A DNA stretch of 5,785 nt from Flavobacteriaceae bacterium UBA3078 (GCA_002366675.1 DFBO01000215.1:1-5785), one strand, 5' to 3'. Shown: positions 1-5,785, counted from the stretch's first letter. Translations and numbers: made by a program. The notes: generated by a model from the sequence alone, not told the origin.

Positions 1-1260
1 CAATCTGCCAAATGTATTCATGGTGGAGCTGCCTTTATAATGCCTGTGATTCAAGATTATGAGTTTCTAGATTTAACGCCTATATCTATAGAGGTAAACC
101 TAGTAAATGCATTATCCAAACAAAACATTCGTGTAAATGTACCTTCGCGTTTTACTATTGGTGTTTCTACAGAACCTGGAATCATGCAAAATGCTGCCGA
201 AAGACTTTTAGGTTTAAACCAAGATAATATTCAAGAATTAGCACAAGAAATTATTTTTGGGCAACTACGTTTGGTAGTAGCTTCTATGGATATTGAAGAA
301 ATTAACAACGACAGAGATAAATTTTTAACCAACATTTCACAAAGTGTAGAATCGGAACTTAAAAAAGTAGGTTTAAAACTAATCAACGTAAACATTACAG
401 ATATTGTTGATGAGTCTGGATATATTGAAGCATTAGGAAAAGAAGCTGCTGCACACGCCATTAATGCTGCTAGAAAATCGGTAGCAGAAAAAACTAGAGA
501 TGGTTCTATTGGTGAAGCAAATGCTGTACAAGACGAAAGAACGCAAGTAGCTGCTGCAAATGCTCAGGCTGTAGAAGGAGAAAATACGGCTAAAATTGCT
601 GTTGCTAATTCTGATTCTTTACGTCGTCAACGCGAAGCGGAAGCAGAACGTGTAGCAATTGCATCCGAAAAAGTACAAAGTGCAAAAGCCCTTGAAGAAT
701 CTTATGCTGCAGAAAAAGAAGCCGAAACTGCAAGAGCAGAAAGAGAACGCTCGTCACAAGTTGCAGATATTATTGTACCTGCAGAAATTGATAAAAAGAA
801 AGTAGAAATTGATGCTGAAGCCGAAGCAGAACGCATTAGAAGAAAAGCAAAAGGAGAAGCAGATGCGATACTTTTTAAAGCACAAGCAGAAGCACAAGGA
901 CAATTTGAAATATTAACCAAACAAGCTGCTGGTATGGAGCAAATAGTAAAAGCCGCTGGTGATAATTCTAAAGACGCAGTGCTTTTATTAATTGCAGATA
1001 AACTTCCAGAATTAGTAAGAATGCAATCAGAAGCCATTAAAAACATTAAAATTGATAAAGTTACTGTTTGGGAAAATGGTGGTAATAAAGATGGTAAATC
1101 TTCTACTGCTAATTTCTTATCTGGAATGTACAAATCGGTTCCTCCATTACAAGAAATGTTTAATATGGCTGGAATGGAATTACCAGAATATTTAAAAGGA
1201 AAAGATATAAAAACAGATCAAACTTCTGCAGAAATTGTAGAAGATAGTCCTGAAAAATAA
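1..1260 (+). CDS. Flotillin-family SPFH-domain protein (5'-truncated by window edge)
   Basis: The reading frame is open from base 1 (Q-S-A-K-C-I-H-G-G-A...), so the ATG at 40 is an internal Met and the true start lies outside the window; 419 codons are visible. Codons 1 to about 165 form the later part of an SPFH/band 7 domain, with the family-like stretch GLKLINVNITDI near codons 124-135. Codons from about 150 to 310 are a long Ala/Glu-rich coiled coil (repeated AEAE, EAEAERIRRKAKGEA), and the C-terminal part has the flotillin-like KIDKVTVWENG and a SVPPLQEMFNMAGM-type tail. Flotillins are membrane-anchored oligomeric scaffolds of membrane microdomains; the N-terminal membrane anchor expected for the family is not in view. 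An NfeD/OB-fold partner often sits upstream, but that cannot be checked here. The family assignment is firm; the cellular role in this organism is inference. A terminator follows the stop directly. Confidence 0.92.
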   Translation, partial: QSAKCIHGGAAFIMPVIQDYEFLDLTPISIEVNLVNALSKQNIRVNVPSRFTIGVSTEPGIMQNAAERLLGLNQDNIQELAQEIIFGQLRLVVASMDIEEINNDRDKFLTNISQSVESELKKVGLKLINVNITDIVDESGYIEALGKEAAAHAINAARKSVAEKTRDGSIGEANAVQDERTQVAAANAQAVEGENTAKIAVANSDSLRRQREAEAERVAIASEKVQSAKALEESYAAEKEAETARAERERSSQVADIIVPAEIDKKKVEIDAEAEAERIRRKAKGEADAILFKAQAEAQGQFEILTKQAAGMEQIVKAAGDNSKDAVLLLIADKLPELVRMQSEAIKNIKIDKVTVWENGGNKDGKSSTANFLSGMYKSVPPLQEMFNMAGMELPEYLKGKDIKTDQTSAEIVEDSPEK

Positions 1261-1275
1261 AAACCAAATTGTTTT

Positions 1276-1305
1276 AAAAATCCGCTAATAAGCGGATTTT
1301 TTTTT
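1276..1305 (+). terminator. Rho-independent terminator of the flotillin gene
   Basis: An 11-bp inverted repeat (AAAAATCCGCT, loop AATA, AGCGGATTTTT) begins 16 bases after the flotillin stop and runs into an uninterrupted T tract of nine. It has a compact GC core and the tract expected of an intrinsic terminator. It separates the flotillin transcript from the hydrolase gene, which implies a new promoter downstream. Confidence 0.88.
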
Positions 1306-1329
1306 ATCCTTACTTTTTTAATTAATACG

Positions 1330-1337
1330 TATATTTA
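1330..1337 (+). promoter_or_regulatory. Candidate -7 box of the alpha/beta hydrolase gene
   Basis: TATATTTA matches the Bacteroidota -7 consensus TAnnTTTG at all but the last base and lies 17 bases before the ATG at 1355. No clear -33 TTG/TTTG is visible at the usual distance. The main argument is positional: the preceding terminator requires a promoter in this short gap. AT-rich DNA gives such matches by chance. Confidence 0.35.
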
Positions 1338-1354
1338 CAGAAACCACAACCTGT

Positions 1355-2323
1355 ATGAAAACACAAATAAAGCTTTTAAGTATTCTTTTAGTTTTAGTAA
1401 GTACAACGCTATCTGCACAGCAAGACCCAAACATATTTGAGAAATTTGAATCTAAATTTTACACCATTGATGGTTACAAAATTAATGTAGAGGTTTTAGG
1501 TAGTGGAGATCCTATTTTCTTTCTTCCTGGAGGACCAGGAAACTCTCACGATTATATGCAAGGTAATTTTGGACAATACTATAAAACCAATACGGTTGTG
1601 TTTTTTGATTGGTTAGGTCGTGGTAAAAGTGACAACGCTAAAAACGCTTCAGAGTATTCGGTAGAAGCAGATGTAGAACTTATAGAAAAGCTTCGTAAGC
1701 TATTACATTTTGATAAAATTTCACTTGTTGGACATTCTTACGGAACCGTTCCTGCACAAGCTTACGCTATAAAATATAAAGATAATGTAGACAAAATGGT
1801 ACTGATAAACGGTTTCCATTCTGGTGCTATGTGGCAAGCCAATTGCGATAGTTACAACCACTATGCGAAAACTCATTTTCCAGAAAAATGGAAACAAGTC
1901 GATTCGCTACGTGCTCTAGGATATGTGTCTAGTCAAGAACCATTAAAAACAGTTTATGGGAATTTTCCAACCAAATATATTTATTACCACAATACGAGTT
2001 TAAAACAAAATGCGCCTAAGGAAAAATATAGAGGTTGGTCTGGCGATGTTTATGTTGAAATTATTGGTCGAGATGGTGATTTTGACGTATCTGGAAGCAT
2101 GATAGATCAAGATTACAGACAACAATTAAAAGACGTTAAAGCAAAAACCTTAATAATTGCAGGTCGTTACGATGGTGTATCAACTCCTGAATTTGCTGTG
2201 CAATATAAAACCTTTATGCCTCAGGCACAATTTGAAATGTTTGAACTAAGTGGACACAATCCATATCTTGAAGAGGCTGAAAAATTTTATGCAATTTTTG
2301 ACACCTTTTTCAATATAAAATAA
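1355..2323 (+). CDS. Secreted alpha/beta-fold hydrolase, prolyl iminopeptidase (S33)-like
   Basis: The 322-residue protein begins with a signal peptide (MKTQIK, then a hydrophobic core, likely cleaved after Ala21 before QQ), so it probably acts in the periplasm or outside the cell. The alpha/beta hydrolase fold is clear: the oxyanion-hole motif GGPG at 59-62, FFDWLGRGKS at 83-92 (the D-x-x-G-x-G-x-S turn), the nucleophile elbow GHSYG with Ser128, the acid Asp273 in GRYDG and His301 in SGHNP. GGPG together with the turn is typical of peptidase family S33 prolyl aminopeptidases and relatives, but the substrate cannot be read from the sequence; an esterase or other peptidase is possible. Residues from about 155 to 245 form the variable cap. 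The length is usual for the family. It lies 32 bp before bioB on the same strand, with no obvious metabolic link. The ATG is the only sensible start because it opens the signal peptide. Confidence 0.9.
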   Translation: MKTQIKLLSILLVLVSTTLSAQQDPNIFEKFESKFYTIDGYKINVEVLGSGDPIFFLPGGPGNSHDYMQGNFGQYYKTNTVVFFDWLGRGKSDNAKNASEYSVEADVELIEKLRKLLHFDKISLVGHSYGTVPAQAYAIKYKDNVDKMVLINGFHSGAMWQANCDSYNHYAKTHFPEKWKQVDSLRALGYVSSQEPLKTVYGNFPTKYIYYHNTSLKQNAPKEKYRGWSGDVYVEIIGRDGDFDVSGSMIDQDYRQQLKDVKAKTLIIAGRYDGVSTPEFAVQYKTFMPQAQFEMFELSGHNPYLEEAEKFYAIFDTFFNIK

Positions 2324-2325
2324 GT

Positions 2326-2333
2326 TATTTTTG
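2326..2333 (+). promoter_or_regulatory. Candidate -7 box for bioB
   Basis: TATTTTTG matches TAnnTTTG perfectly and sits just after the hydrolase stop, 22 bases before the bioB ATG. The nearest upstream TTTG (2297-2300) leaves a spacer of 25, longer than usual, so the -33 element is doubtful. If real, bioB can be transcribed independently of the hydrolase. The bases before the ATG are A-rich (GAAATTAAAAAT), as expected for SD-independent initiation in this phylum. Confidence 0.4.
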
Positions 2334-2355
2334 AACCTTACTTGAAATTAAAAAT

Positions 2356-3450
2356 ATGAGTGAAATAAGACATAACTGGACTAAAGAACAGATTTTAGAG
2401 ATTTATAATAAACCTATGATGGAATTGCTTTACGAAGCAGCAACGATTCATAGATTGCATCACGATCCTAATGTGGTTCAGGTGTCTACATTACTTTCTA
2501 TAAAAACTGGAGGCTGCTCAGAAGATTGTGGTTATTGTCCTCAAGCGGCACGTTATCACACCAATATTGAAGGAAATGATTTAATGACTGTTAATCAAGT
2601 AAAAGCCCAAGCTTTACGTGCTAAAGAAACAGGGAGTTCAAGAGTTTGCATGGGAGCTGCATGGAGAAATGTGAAAGATGGTGAAGAGTTCGATCAAGTT
2701 TTGGAAATGGTTAGAACCATTAATAAATTAGATATGGAGGTTTGTTGCACGTTGGGAATGGTGACTGAAAATCAAGCAAAACGATTAGCAGAAGCTGGCC
2801 TTTATGCATACAACCATAATTTAGATTCATCTGAAGAATATTATAAAGAAGTTATTTCCACAAGAGGTTATCAAGACAGGTTAGACACGATTGATAATGT
2901 GCGCAAAACAAATGTTACTGTTTGTTCAGGAGGAATTATTGGTATGGGTGAAAACGTAGAAGACAGAGCAGGTATGTTAGTGGCTTTATCGACTTTAAGC
3001 CCACAACCAGAATCTACGCCAATTAATGCATTGGTTGCAGTTGAAGGAACGCCATTAGAAGATGAAAAACCTGTTGAAATTTGGGACATGATTCGTATGG
3101 TAGCTACTACAAGAATTGTGATGCCAGAAACCCAAGTGCGTCTAAGTGCAGGAAGAACACAAATGAGTCGCGAAGGTCAAGCCATGTGTTTCTTTGCTGG
3201 TGCAAATTCAATTTTTGCAGGAGATAAATTATTGACTACGCCAAATCCAGATGTGAATGAAGACATGAAAATGTTTGAACTTTTAGGCATGAATCCTCAA
3301 AAGCCCTTCACTAAAAAAGTACAACCACAAACGGTTGAAGCCTCAGAATCTGAATATCAAGCTTTAGGTGAAAAACCTAGATGGACAAGGCCAGAACATA
3401 AAATTGAGCGTAACGAAGCAGCTAAAGAACAGGCTAAAGCTTTTAAATAG
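2356..3450 (+). CDS. bioB: Biotin synthase BioB
   Basis: Radical-SAM enzyme that inserts sulfur into dethiobiotin, the last step of biotin synthesis, in the cytoplasm. The 364-residue protein carries the radical-SAM [4Fe-4S] motif CSEDCGYC (Cys54, Cys58, Cys61). The ligands of the sulfur-donating [2Fe-2S] cluster are also present: Cys98 (RVCMG), Cys130 (EVCCTLG), Cys190 (TVCSGG) and Arg262 (VRLSAGR), by analogy with E. coli Cys97, Cys128, Cys188 and Arg260. YNHNLD (152-157) is the conserved substrate/SAM-site segment. All key residues are intact, so it should be active. It is longer than E. coli BioB (346 residues): after GMNPQKPF there is a charged tail of about 45 residues containing KPRWTRPEHKIERNE. 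No bioA, bioD or bioF is next to it, so the rest of the pathway must be encoded elsewhere, or the cell uses imported dethiobiotin. No BirA-type operator is evident upstream. Confidence 0.97.
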   Translation: MSEIRHNWTKEQILEIYNKPMMELLYEAATIHRLHHDPNVVQVSTLLSIKTGGCSEDCGYCPQAARYHTNIEGNDLMTVNQVKAQALRAKETGSSRVCMGAAWRNVKDGEEFDQVLEMVRTINKLDMEVCCTLGMVTENQAKRLAEAGLYAYNHNLDSSEEYYKEVISTRGYQDRLDTIDNVRKTNVTVCSGGIIGMGENVEDRAGMLVALSTLSPQPESTPINALVAVEGTPLEDEKPVEIWDMIRMVATTRIVMPETQVRLSAGRTQMSREGQAMCFFAGANSIFAGDKLLTTPNPDVNEDMKMFELLGMNPQKPFTKKVQPQTVEASESEYQALGEKPRWTRPEHKIERNEAAKEQAKAFK

Positions 3451-3490
3451 ATTTTTTTGTTAGTTCCTTTAACTTCTTAAATTATAGATA

Positions 3491-4357
3491 TTGAAATTAA
3501 ATCTTCAGGATATACCACGTGTTAAATCTATTTCAAAAGAAGATTTTATAGAACACTATTATAAACTACAAAAACCTGTTGTTCTTGAAAATTACATTCA
3601 AGATTGGCCAGCATATAATAAATGGAGTTTAAATTATTTTAAAGAAATTGCTGGAGATAAAATAGTATCTCTCTATGATGATAGACCAGTTTCTTATAAA
3701 GATGGCTTTAATGAAGCACATGCAAAAATGCCTTTAAAAGATTATATCCATTTACTTCAAAACGGTTCAACAAAATATCGCATATTTTTATGGAATATTT
3801 TAAAGGAAGTTCCTTTACTTCAAAATGATTTTAAATATCCAGATTTAGGCCTAAAACTTCTAAAAAAACTTCCTATGTTGTTTTTTGGAGGCAAAGACAC
3901 ACATACGTTTATGCATTATGATATTGATTTGGCGAATATCTTTCATTTTCATTTTGCAGGCGAAAAAGAAGTTATTTTGTTCGACCAGAATCAAAATAAA
4001 TATCTATACAAAATACCTCATTCTTTAATAACAAGAGAAGACATTGACTTTTCAAATCCTGATTTTGAAAAATGGCCAGCATTAAAACAGGCAAAAGGTT
4101 ATAAAACGAATTTAAAACATGGAGAGGTTTTATATATGCCTGAAGGGTATTGGCATTATATGAAATATATAACAACTGGTTTCTCTATGAGTTTAAGAGC
4201 AATTCCTAGAAACCCAAAGCATTTAAGCAAAGCCATTTATAACGTGTTTTTTATGAGGCATTTTGATCATGTTATGAGACGAATTAAAGGGCAAAAATGG
4301 ATTGATTGGAAGAATGAAACAGCTGTTAAAAAAACGACCAATAATTCGAATACTTAA
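3491..4357 (+). CDS. Cupin-like (cupin_8/JmjC-fold) protein, putative Fe(II)/2-oxoglutarate dioxygenase
   Basis: 288 residues with no signal peptide, so probably cytoplasmic. The start is TTG: an in-frame TAG lies two codons upstream, and the next in-frame ATG is codon 80, which would remove the conserved-looking N-terminus (IPRVKSISKEDF, QKPVVLENYIQDWPA). The double-stranded beta-helix core shows the facial triad HxD...H: His142 and Asp144 in MHYDID and His222 in MPEGYWHYM. Lys159 in GEKEVILF sits where factor-inhibiting-HIF-type enzymes hold their 2-oxoglutarate-binding Lys. This suggests an active iron oxygenase, perhaps a protein or small-molecule hydroxylase; the substrate is unknown. 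The basic C-terminal tail (after about residue 255) is outside the core. It follows bioB by 40 bp and is likely co-transcribed with it. No terminator is visible between them. Confidence 0.88.
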   Translation: MKLNLQDIPRVKSISKEDFIEHYYKLQKPVVLENYIQDWPAYNKWSLNYFKEIAGDKIVSLYDDRPVSYKDGFNEAHAKMPLKDYIHLLQNGSTKYRIFLWNILKEVPLLQNDFKYPDLGLKLLKKLPMLFFGGKDTHTFMHYDIDLANIFHFHFAGEKEVILFDQNQNKYLYKIPHSLITREDIDFSNPDFEKWPALKQAKGYKTNLKHGEVLYMPEGYWHYMKYITTGFSMSLRAIPRNPKHLSKAIYNVFFMRHFDHVMRRIKGQKWIDWKNETAVKKTTNNSNT

Positions 4358-4360
4358 TCT

Positions 4361-4368
4361 TATCTTTG
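4361..4368 (+). promoter_or_regulatory. Candidate -7 box for the exported barrel protein
   Basis: TATCTTTG is a perfect TAnnTTTG match lying in the 28-bp gap after the cupin-like gene, 17 bases before the ATG at 4386. No TTG is present at the usual -33 distance. A start of transcription about 7 bases downstream would give a leader of roughly 10 bases. The location in a short intergenic gap favours function over chance, but this is not proof. Confidence 0.5.
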
Positions 4369-4385
4369 CATAAAATTTATAAATA

Positions 4386-4919
4386 ATGATGAAAAAAATA
4401 ATAATGATTACTTGTATGCTTACAGCGTACTTAGTAAACGGACAAGCTTTTAGTGGAAAAGGAGATCAAAAATTTCAAGTAGGTGTTAATTTTCAATCCC
4501 ATGCTACTGGGCTTAATTTAAGTTACGATTATGGGTTAGGCGAAAACATATCTGTTGGTATTAGTTCTAGTTATGCCTTAGGTGTTTCTGGAGATTTACA
4601 AGATGGTGTGAAAGATGCATTTGGAAATACAGTTGTAAAAAAAGCAGGTTTCGATGATCGTTTTGATTTAAAAGGACGATTTAATGCGAATATTGGGAAT
4701 GTTTTGAACATCGATGAGAATTTCGATCTATATCCAGGTTTAAGCTTTAGTCTGAAGAATTTTGGTGGTCATCTTGGTGCACGTTACTTCTTTACTTCGG
4801 GTTTTGGTTTGTATACGGAAGCACAATTTCCTATAGCTAAATATAAAGATAACCTAACACCTGCTCAAGAAATCAACAATCAGTTTTCCTTAAATGTAGG
4901 AGCTGTATTTAATTTGTAA
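4386..4919 (+). CDS. Small exported beta-rich protein, probable outer-membrane barrel of unknown function
   Basis: 177 residues starting with a signal peptide (MMKKIIMITCMLTAYLVNG, probable cleavage before Gln20). Two Met codons are adjacent (4386 and 4389), and either could be used. The mature part is about 157 residues of alternating, Gly- and aromatic-rich short strands: FQVGVNFQ, GLNLSYDYGL, ISVGISSSYAL, FDLKGRFNANIG, FDLYPGLSFSLKNFGGHLGARYFF, FGLYTEAQFPIAKY. It ends FSLNVGAVFNL with a terminal hydrophobic/aromatic strand, as in outer-membrane beta-barrels. From memory it resembles the flavobacterial family called DUF6646; I cannot confirm that without a search. An 8-stranded porin-like or OmpW/OmpX-like fold is inferred from the strand pattern, and no function can be assigned. 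It has its own likely promoter just upstream and a strong terminator downstream. Confidence 0.85.
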   Translation: MMKKIIMITCMLTAYLVNGQAFSGKGDQKFQVGVNFQSHATGLNLSYDYGLGENISVGISSSYALGVSGDLQDGVKDAFGNTVVKKAGFDDRFDLKGRFNANIGNVLNIDENFDLYPGLSFSLKNFGGHLGARYFFTSGFGLYTEAQFPIAKYKDNLTPAQEINNQFSLNVGAVFNL

Positions 4920-4938
4920 TTAACAAAAACATAGAATT

Positions 4939-4977
4939 AAAAAAGCCTTATACGTGTATTCATATAAGGCTTTTTTT
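4939..4977. terminator. Bidirectional terminator between convergent genes
   Basis: A 14-bp perfect inverted repeat (AAAAAAGCCTTATA / TATAAGGCTTTTTT) with a 10-base loop ends in a T tract on the + strand and in the complementary A tract on the left, giving a U tract on the - strand as well. It serves both the barrel gene (stop 4919) and recX, whose stop codon (4976-4978) overlaps the edge of the right arm. Confidence 0.88.
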
Positions 4978-5449
4978 AGTGAATTAATTCAGCCACTTTA
5001 TCGTAAACTAGATGGCTTTCCCAGCCTCTATACAACAAATAATCTGCCAATTTTTTTCGTTTTTTATACACATTGGGTTCTTTAATGTTTTCTGCTCTTT
5101 TTTCTGCTAACGCATAAAAAGTGTTTAAGTACTCTACATCTGAAATTTCTTTAAAAGCTTCTTGAATATTAAACTTACTAATCTCTCGTTTTTTTAATTC
5201 CATTTCTAAGCGTTTCCGTCCCCATTTCTTAACGCGAAACTTCCCACGAACATAACTTTTTGAAAAACGAGTTTCATTTAAAAAGTCGTGTTCTAATAAA
5301 TGCACAACAACTAAATCTACTGCTTCAGGTATCATACGCATGTTTCTAAGCTTGTTATTTACCTCTTTGTGGCAGCGTTCTTGGTAAGCGCAATAGTTTT
5401 CAAGGGCTCGTTTAGCTTCTTCGAGCGTGTAGGTTTTAACCGTTTTCAT
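4976..5449 (-). CDS. recX: Regulatory protein RecX
   Basis: RecX binds RecA filaments and modulates RecA recombinase and SOS activity in the cytoplasm. The 157-residue, strongly basic, all-helical protein shows the family's tandem three-helix pattern. The first segment is YCAYQERCHKEVNNKL (19-34), the second FLNETRFSKSYVRGKF and WGRKRLEMELKKREI (56-90), and the third KKLADYLLYRGW (132-143). The SRF-x-x-SYVRG-like and G-x-x-R/K-x-x-x-EL motifs match RecX of other phyla. The frame is open further upstream to a TTG at 5479, but I prefer the ATG at 5449, since homologues begin close to the TYTLEEAKRALENYC segment and the extra ten residues (LTNCYYLAT...) look like translated intergenic DNA. Length is normal for the family. 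recA is not adjacent. It is convergent with the barrel gene and divergent from the lamin-tail gene. Confidence 0.93.
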   Translation of the reverse strand: MKTVKTYTLEEAKRALENYCAYQERCHKEVNNKLRNMRMIPEAVDLVVVHLLEHDFLNETRFSKSYVRGKFRVKKWGRKRLEMELKKREISKFNIQEAFKEISDVEYLNTFYALAEKRAENIKEPNVYKKRKKLADYLLYRGWESHLVYDKVAELIH

Positions 5450-5463
5450 TGTTGCAAGATAAT

Positions 5464-5479
5464 AACAATTTGTTAACAA
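5464..5479. repeat. Overlapping palindromes in the recX upstream region
   Basis: TTGTTAACAA (5470-5479) is a perfect 10-bp palindrome, and AACAA-T-TTGTT (5464-5474) is a second inverted repeat overlapping it. They lie 15-30 bases upstream of the preferred recX ATG, where a repressor of recX could bind. Whether this is an operator is inference; short AT-rich palindromes also arise by chance. Confidence 0.35.
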
Positions 5480-5497
5480 CTAACTTTCTGTAGGACA

Positions 5498-5527
5498 TTG
5501 AATTATATATAATTTGTGGTATATTTG
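5498..5527 (+). promoter_or_regulatory. Promoter of the lamin-tail-domain gene
   Basis: TTG (5498-5500), a 19-base spacer and TATATTTG (5520-5527) fit the Bacteroidota -33/-7 promoter, with a perfect -7 box. The ATG follows 33 bases after the box, giving an A-rich leader of about 25 bases (GGTAAAAAGCAAAATTAT just before the start). It is the best promoter match in the window. Confidence 0.65.
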
Positions 5528-5560
5528 TTTGCTTGTTTTTCAGGTAAAAAGCAAAATTAT

Positions 5561-5785
5561 ATGATTAAGAAATATTTGCTCATTTTAACAGCTTTCCTAT
5601 GCTTTGTTGTGTCTGGTTTTGGGCAGATGACTGATTTAATTATTTCAGAATATGTTGAAGGGAGTTCCAGTAACAAGTATATTGAAATATACAACGGAAC
5701 GGGTTCGAACGTTAATTTAAGTGACTACCAAATCCTTCTTTTTTCTAATGGTAACAGTGCACCAAATAACACCAATACTCTTTCT
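5561..5785 (+). CDS. Exported lamin-tail-domain (LTD) protein, N-terminal fragment
   Basis: The frame is open from the ATG at 5561 to the window end (75 codons, no stop), so the gene is cut by the right edge. Residues 1-21 are a signal peptide (MIKKYLLILTAFLCFVVSGFG, likely cleavage before Gln22). Residues 24-64 read DLIISEYVEGSSSNKYIEIY...NLSDYQILLFSNG, the typical start of a lamin-tail domain, an immunoglobulin-like beta-sandwich found in secreted bacterial proteins. In flavobacteria this opening often precedes an extracellular nuclease or phosphatase module and a C-terminal type IX secretion signal; neither is in view, so the enzymatic part and export route are inference. It is divergent from recX and has its own promoter. 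Confidence 0.85.
   Translation, partial: MIKKYLLILTAFLCFVVSGFGQMTDLIISEYVEGSSSNKYIEIYNGTGSNVNLSDYQILLFSNGNSAPNNTNTLS

Noticed and set aside
231..461. 76-codon - strand frame in the flotillin gene
   Set aside because: It lies wholly within a well-supported gene and has no motif or separate regulatory signal.
520..910. GCAGAAGC-like nucleotide repeats in the flotillin gene as a tandem DNA repeat
   Set aside because: They follow from Ala-Glu codons of the coiled coil and are irregular, with no fixed DNA unit.
702..1133. 143-codon open frame on the - strand inside the flotillin gene
   Set aside because: It is antisense to the Ala/Glu-rich coiled coil, whose repetitive codons give long open frames on the other strand; the product is low-complexity Ser/Ala/Leu and has no recognisable fold.
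2324..2355. BirA-type biotin operator upstream of bioB
   Set aside because: No long inverted repeat resembling a biotin-repressor site is visible in the 32-bp gap.
2739..2757. Adjacent Cys130-Cys131 in BioB (EVCCTLG) as an unusual extra cluster ligand
   Set aside because: A second Cys here also occurs in other BioB proteins such as the plant enzyme, as I recall; Cys130 aligns with the known ligand and the extra Cys needs no special explanation.
2871..3089. 72-codon - strand frame within bioB
   Set aside because: Antisense shadow of a conserved enzyme-coding region with no independent support.
3972..4175. 67-codon - strand frame within the cupin-like gene
   Set aside because: Antisense shadow overlapping the catalytic-domain codons of a well-supported gene.
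5450..5479. Longer recX beginning at TTG 5479
   Set aside because: It would add ten residues unlike the family N-terminus, and an ATG at 5449 gives a normal-length protein.

Overview
This window looks like an ordinary core-type stretch of a Flavobacteriaceae (Bacteroidota) chromosome. The DNA is AT-rich. Upstream regions are A-rich instead of carrying Shine-Dalgarno sites, several genes are preceded by a TAnnTTTG -7 box, and three proteins carry signal peptides ending at a residue before Gln. The protein families (flotillin, BioB with a C-terminal tail, a cupin-like dioxygenase, a small outer-membrane-type barrel and a lamin-tail-domain secreted protein) fit the same group. I see no mobile element, CRISPR array, rRNA or tRNA, and no sign of recent transfer.

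Layout, left to right on the + strand: the 3' part of a flotillin/SPFH gene (1-1260) closed by a strong terminator; a secreted alpha/beta hydrolase of the prolyl-iminopeptidase type (1355-2323); biotin synthase bioB (2356-3450); a cupin_8/JmjC-like putative Fe(II) dioxygenase that begins with TTG (3491-4357); and a small exported beta-rich protein of unknown function (4386-4919). A bidirectional terminator then separates these from recX, which reads on the - strand (5449-4976). A 111-bp divergent intergenic region leads to the start of an exported lamin-tail-domain protein (5561 onward, cut by the window edge). No gene-free stretch exceeds 300 bases.

The four genes from 1355 to 4919 are closely spaced (gaps of about 28-40 bp) and on one strand, so they could be co-transcribed. 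Two of the gaps contain perfect -7 boxes, however, which suggests individual or overlapping transcription units. The gene contents do not form an obvious pathway: bioB has no other biotin gene beside it.

I found no convincing new biological system. The items most worth a second look are the bioB/cupin pair, the BioB C-terminal tail, the uncharacterised barrel protein, and a palindrome in the recX divergent promoter region.
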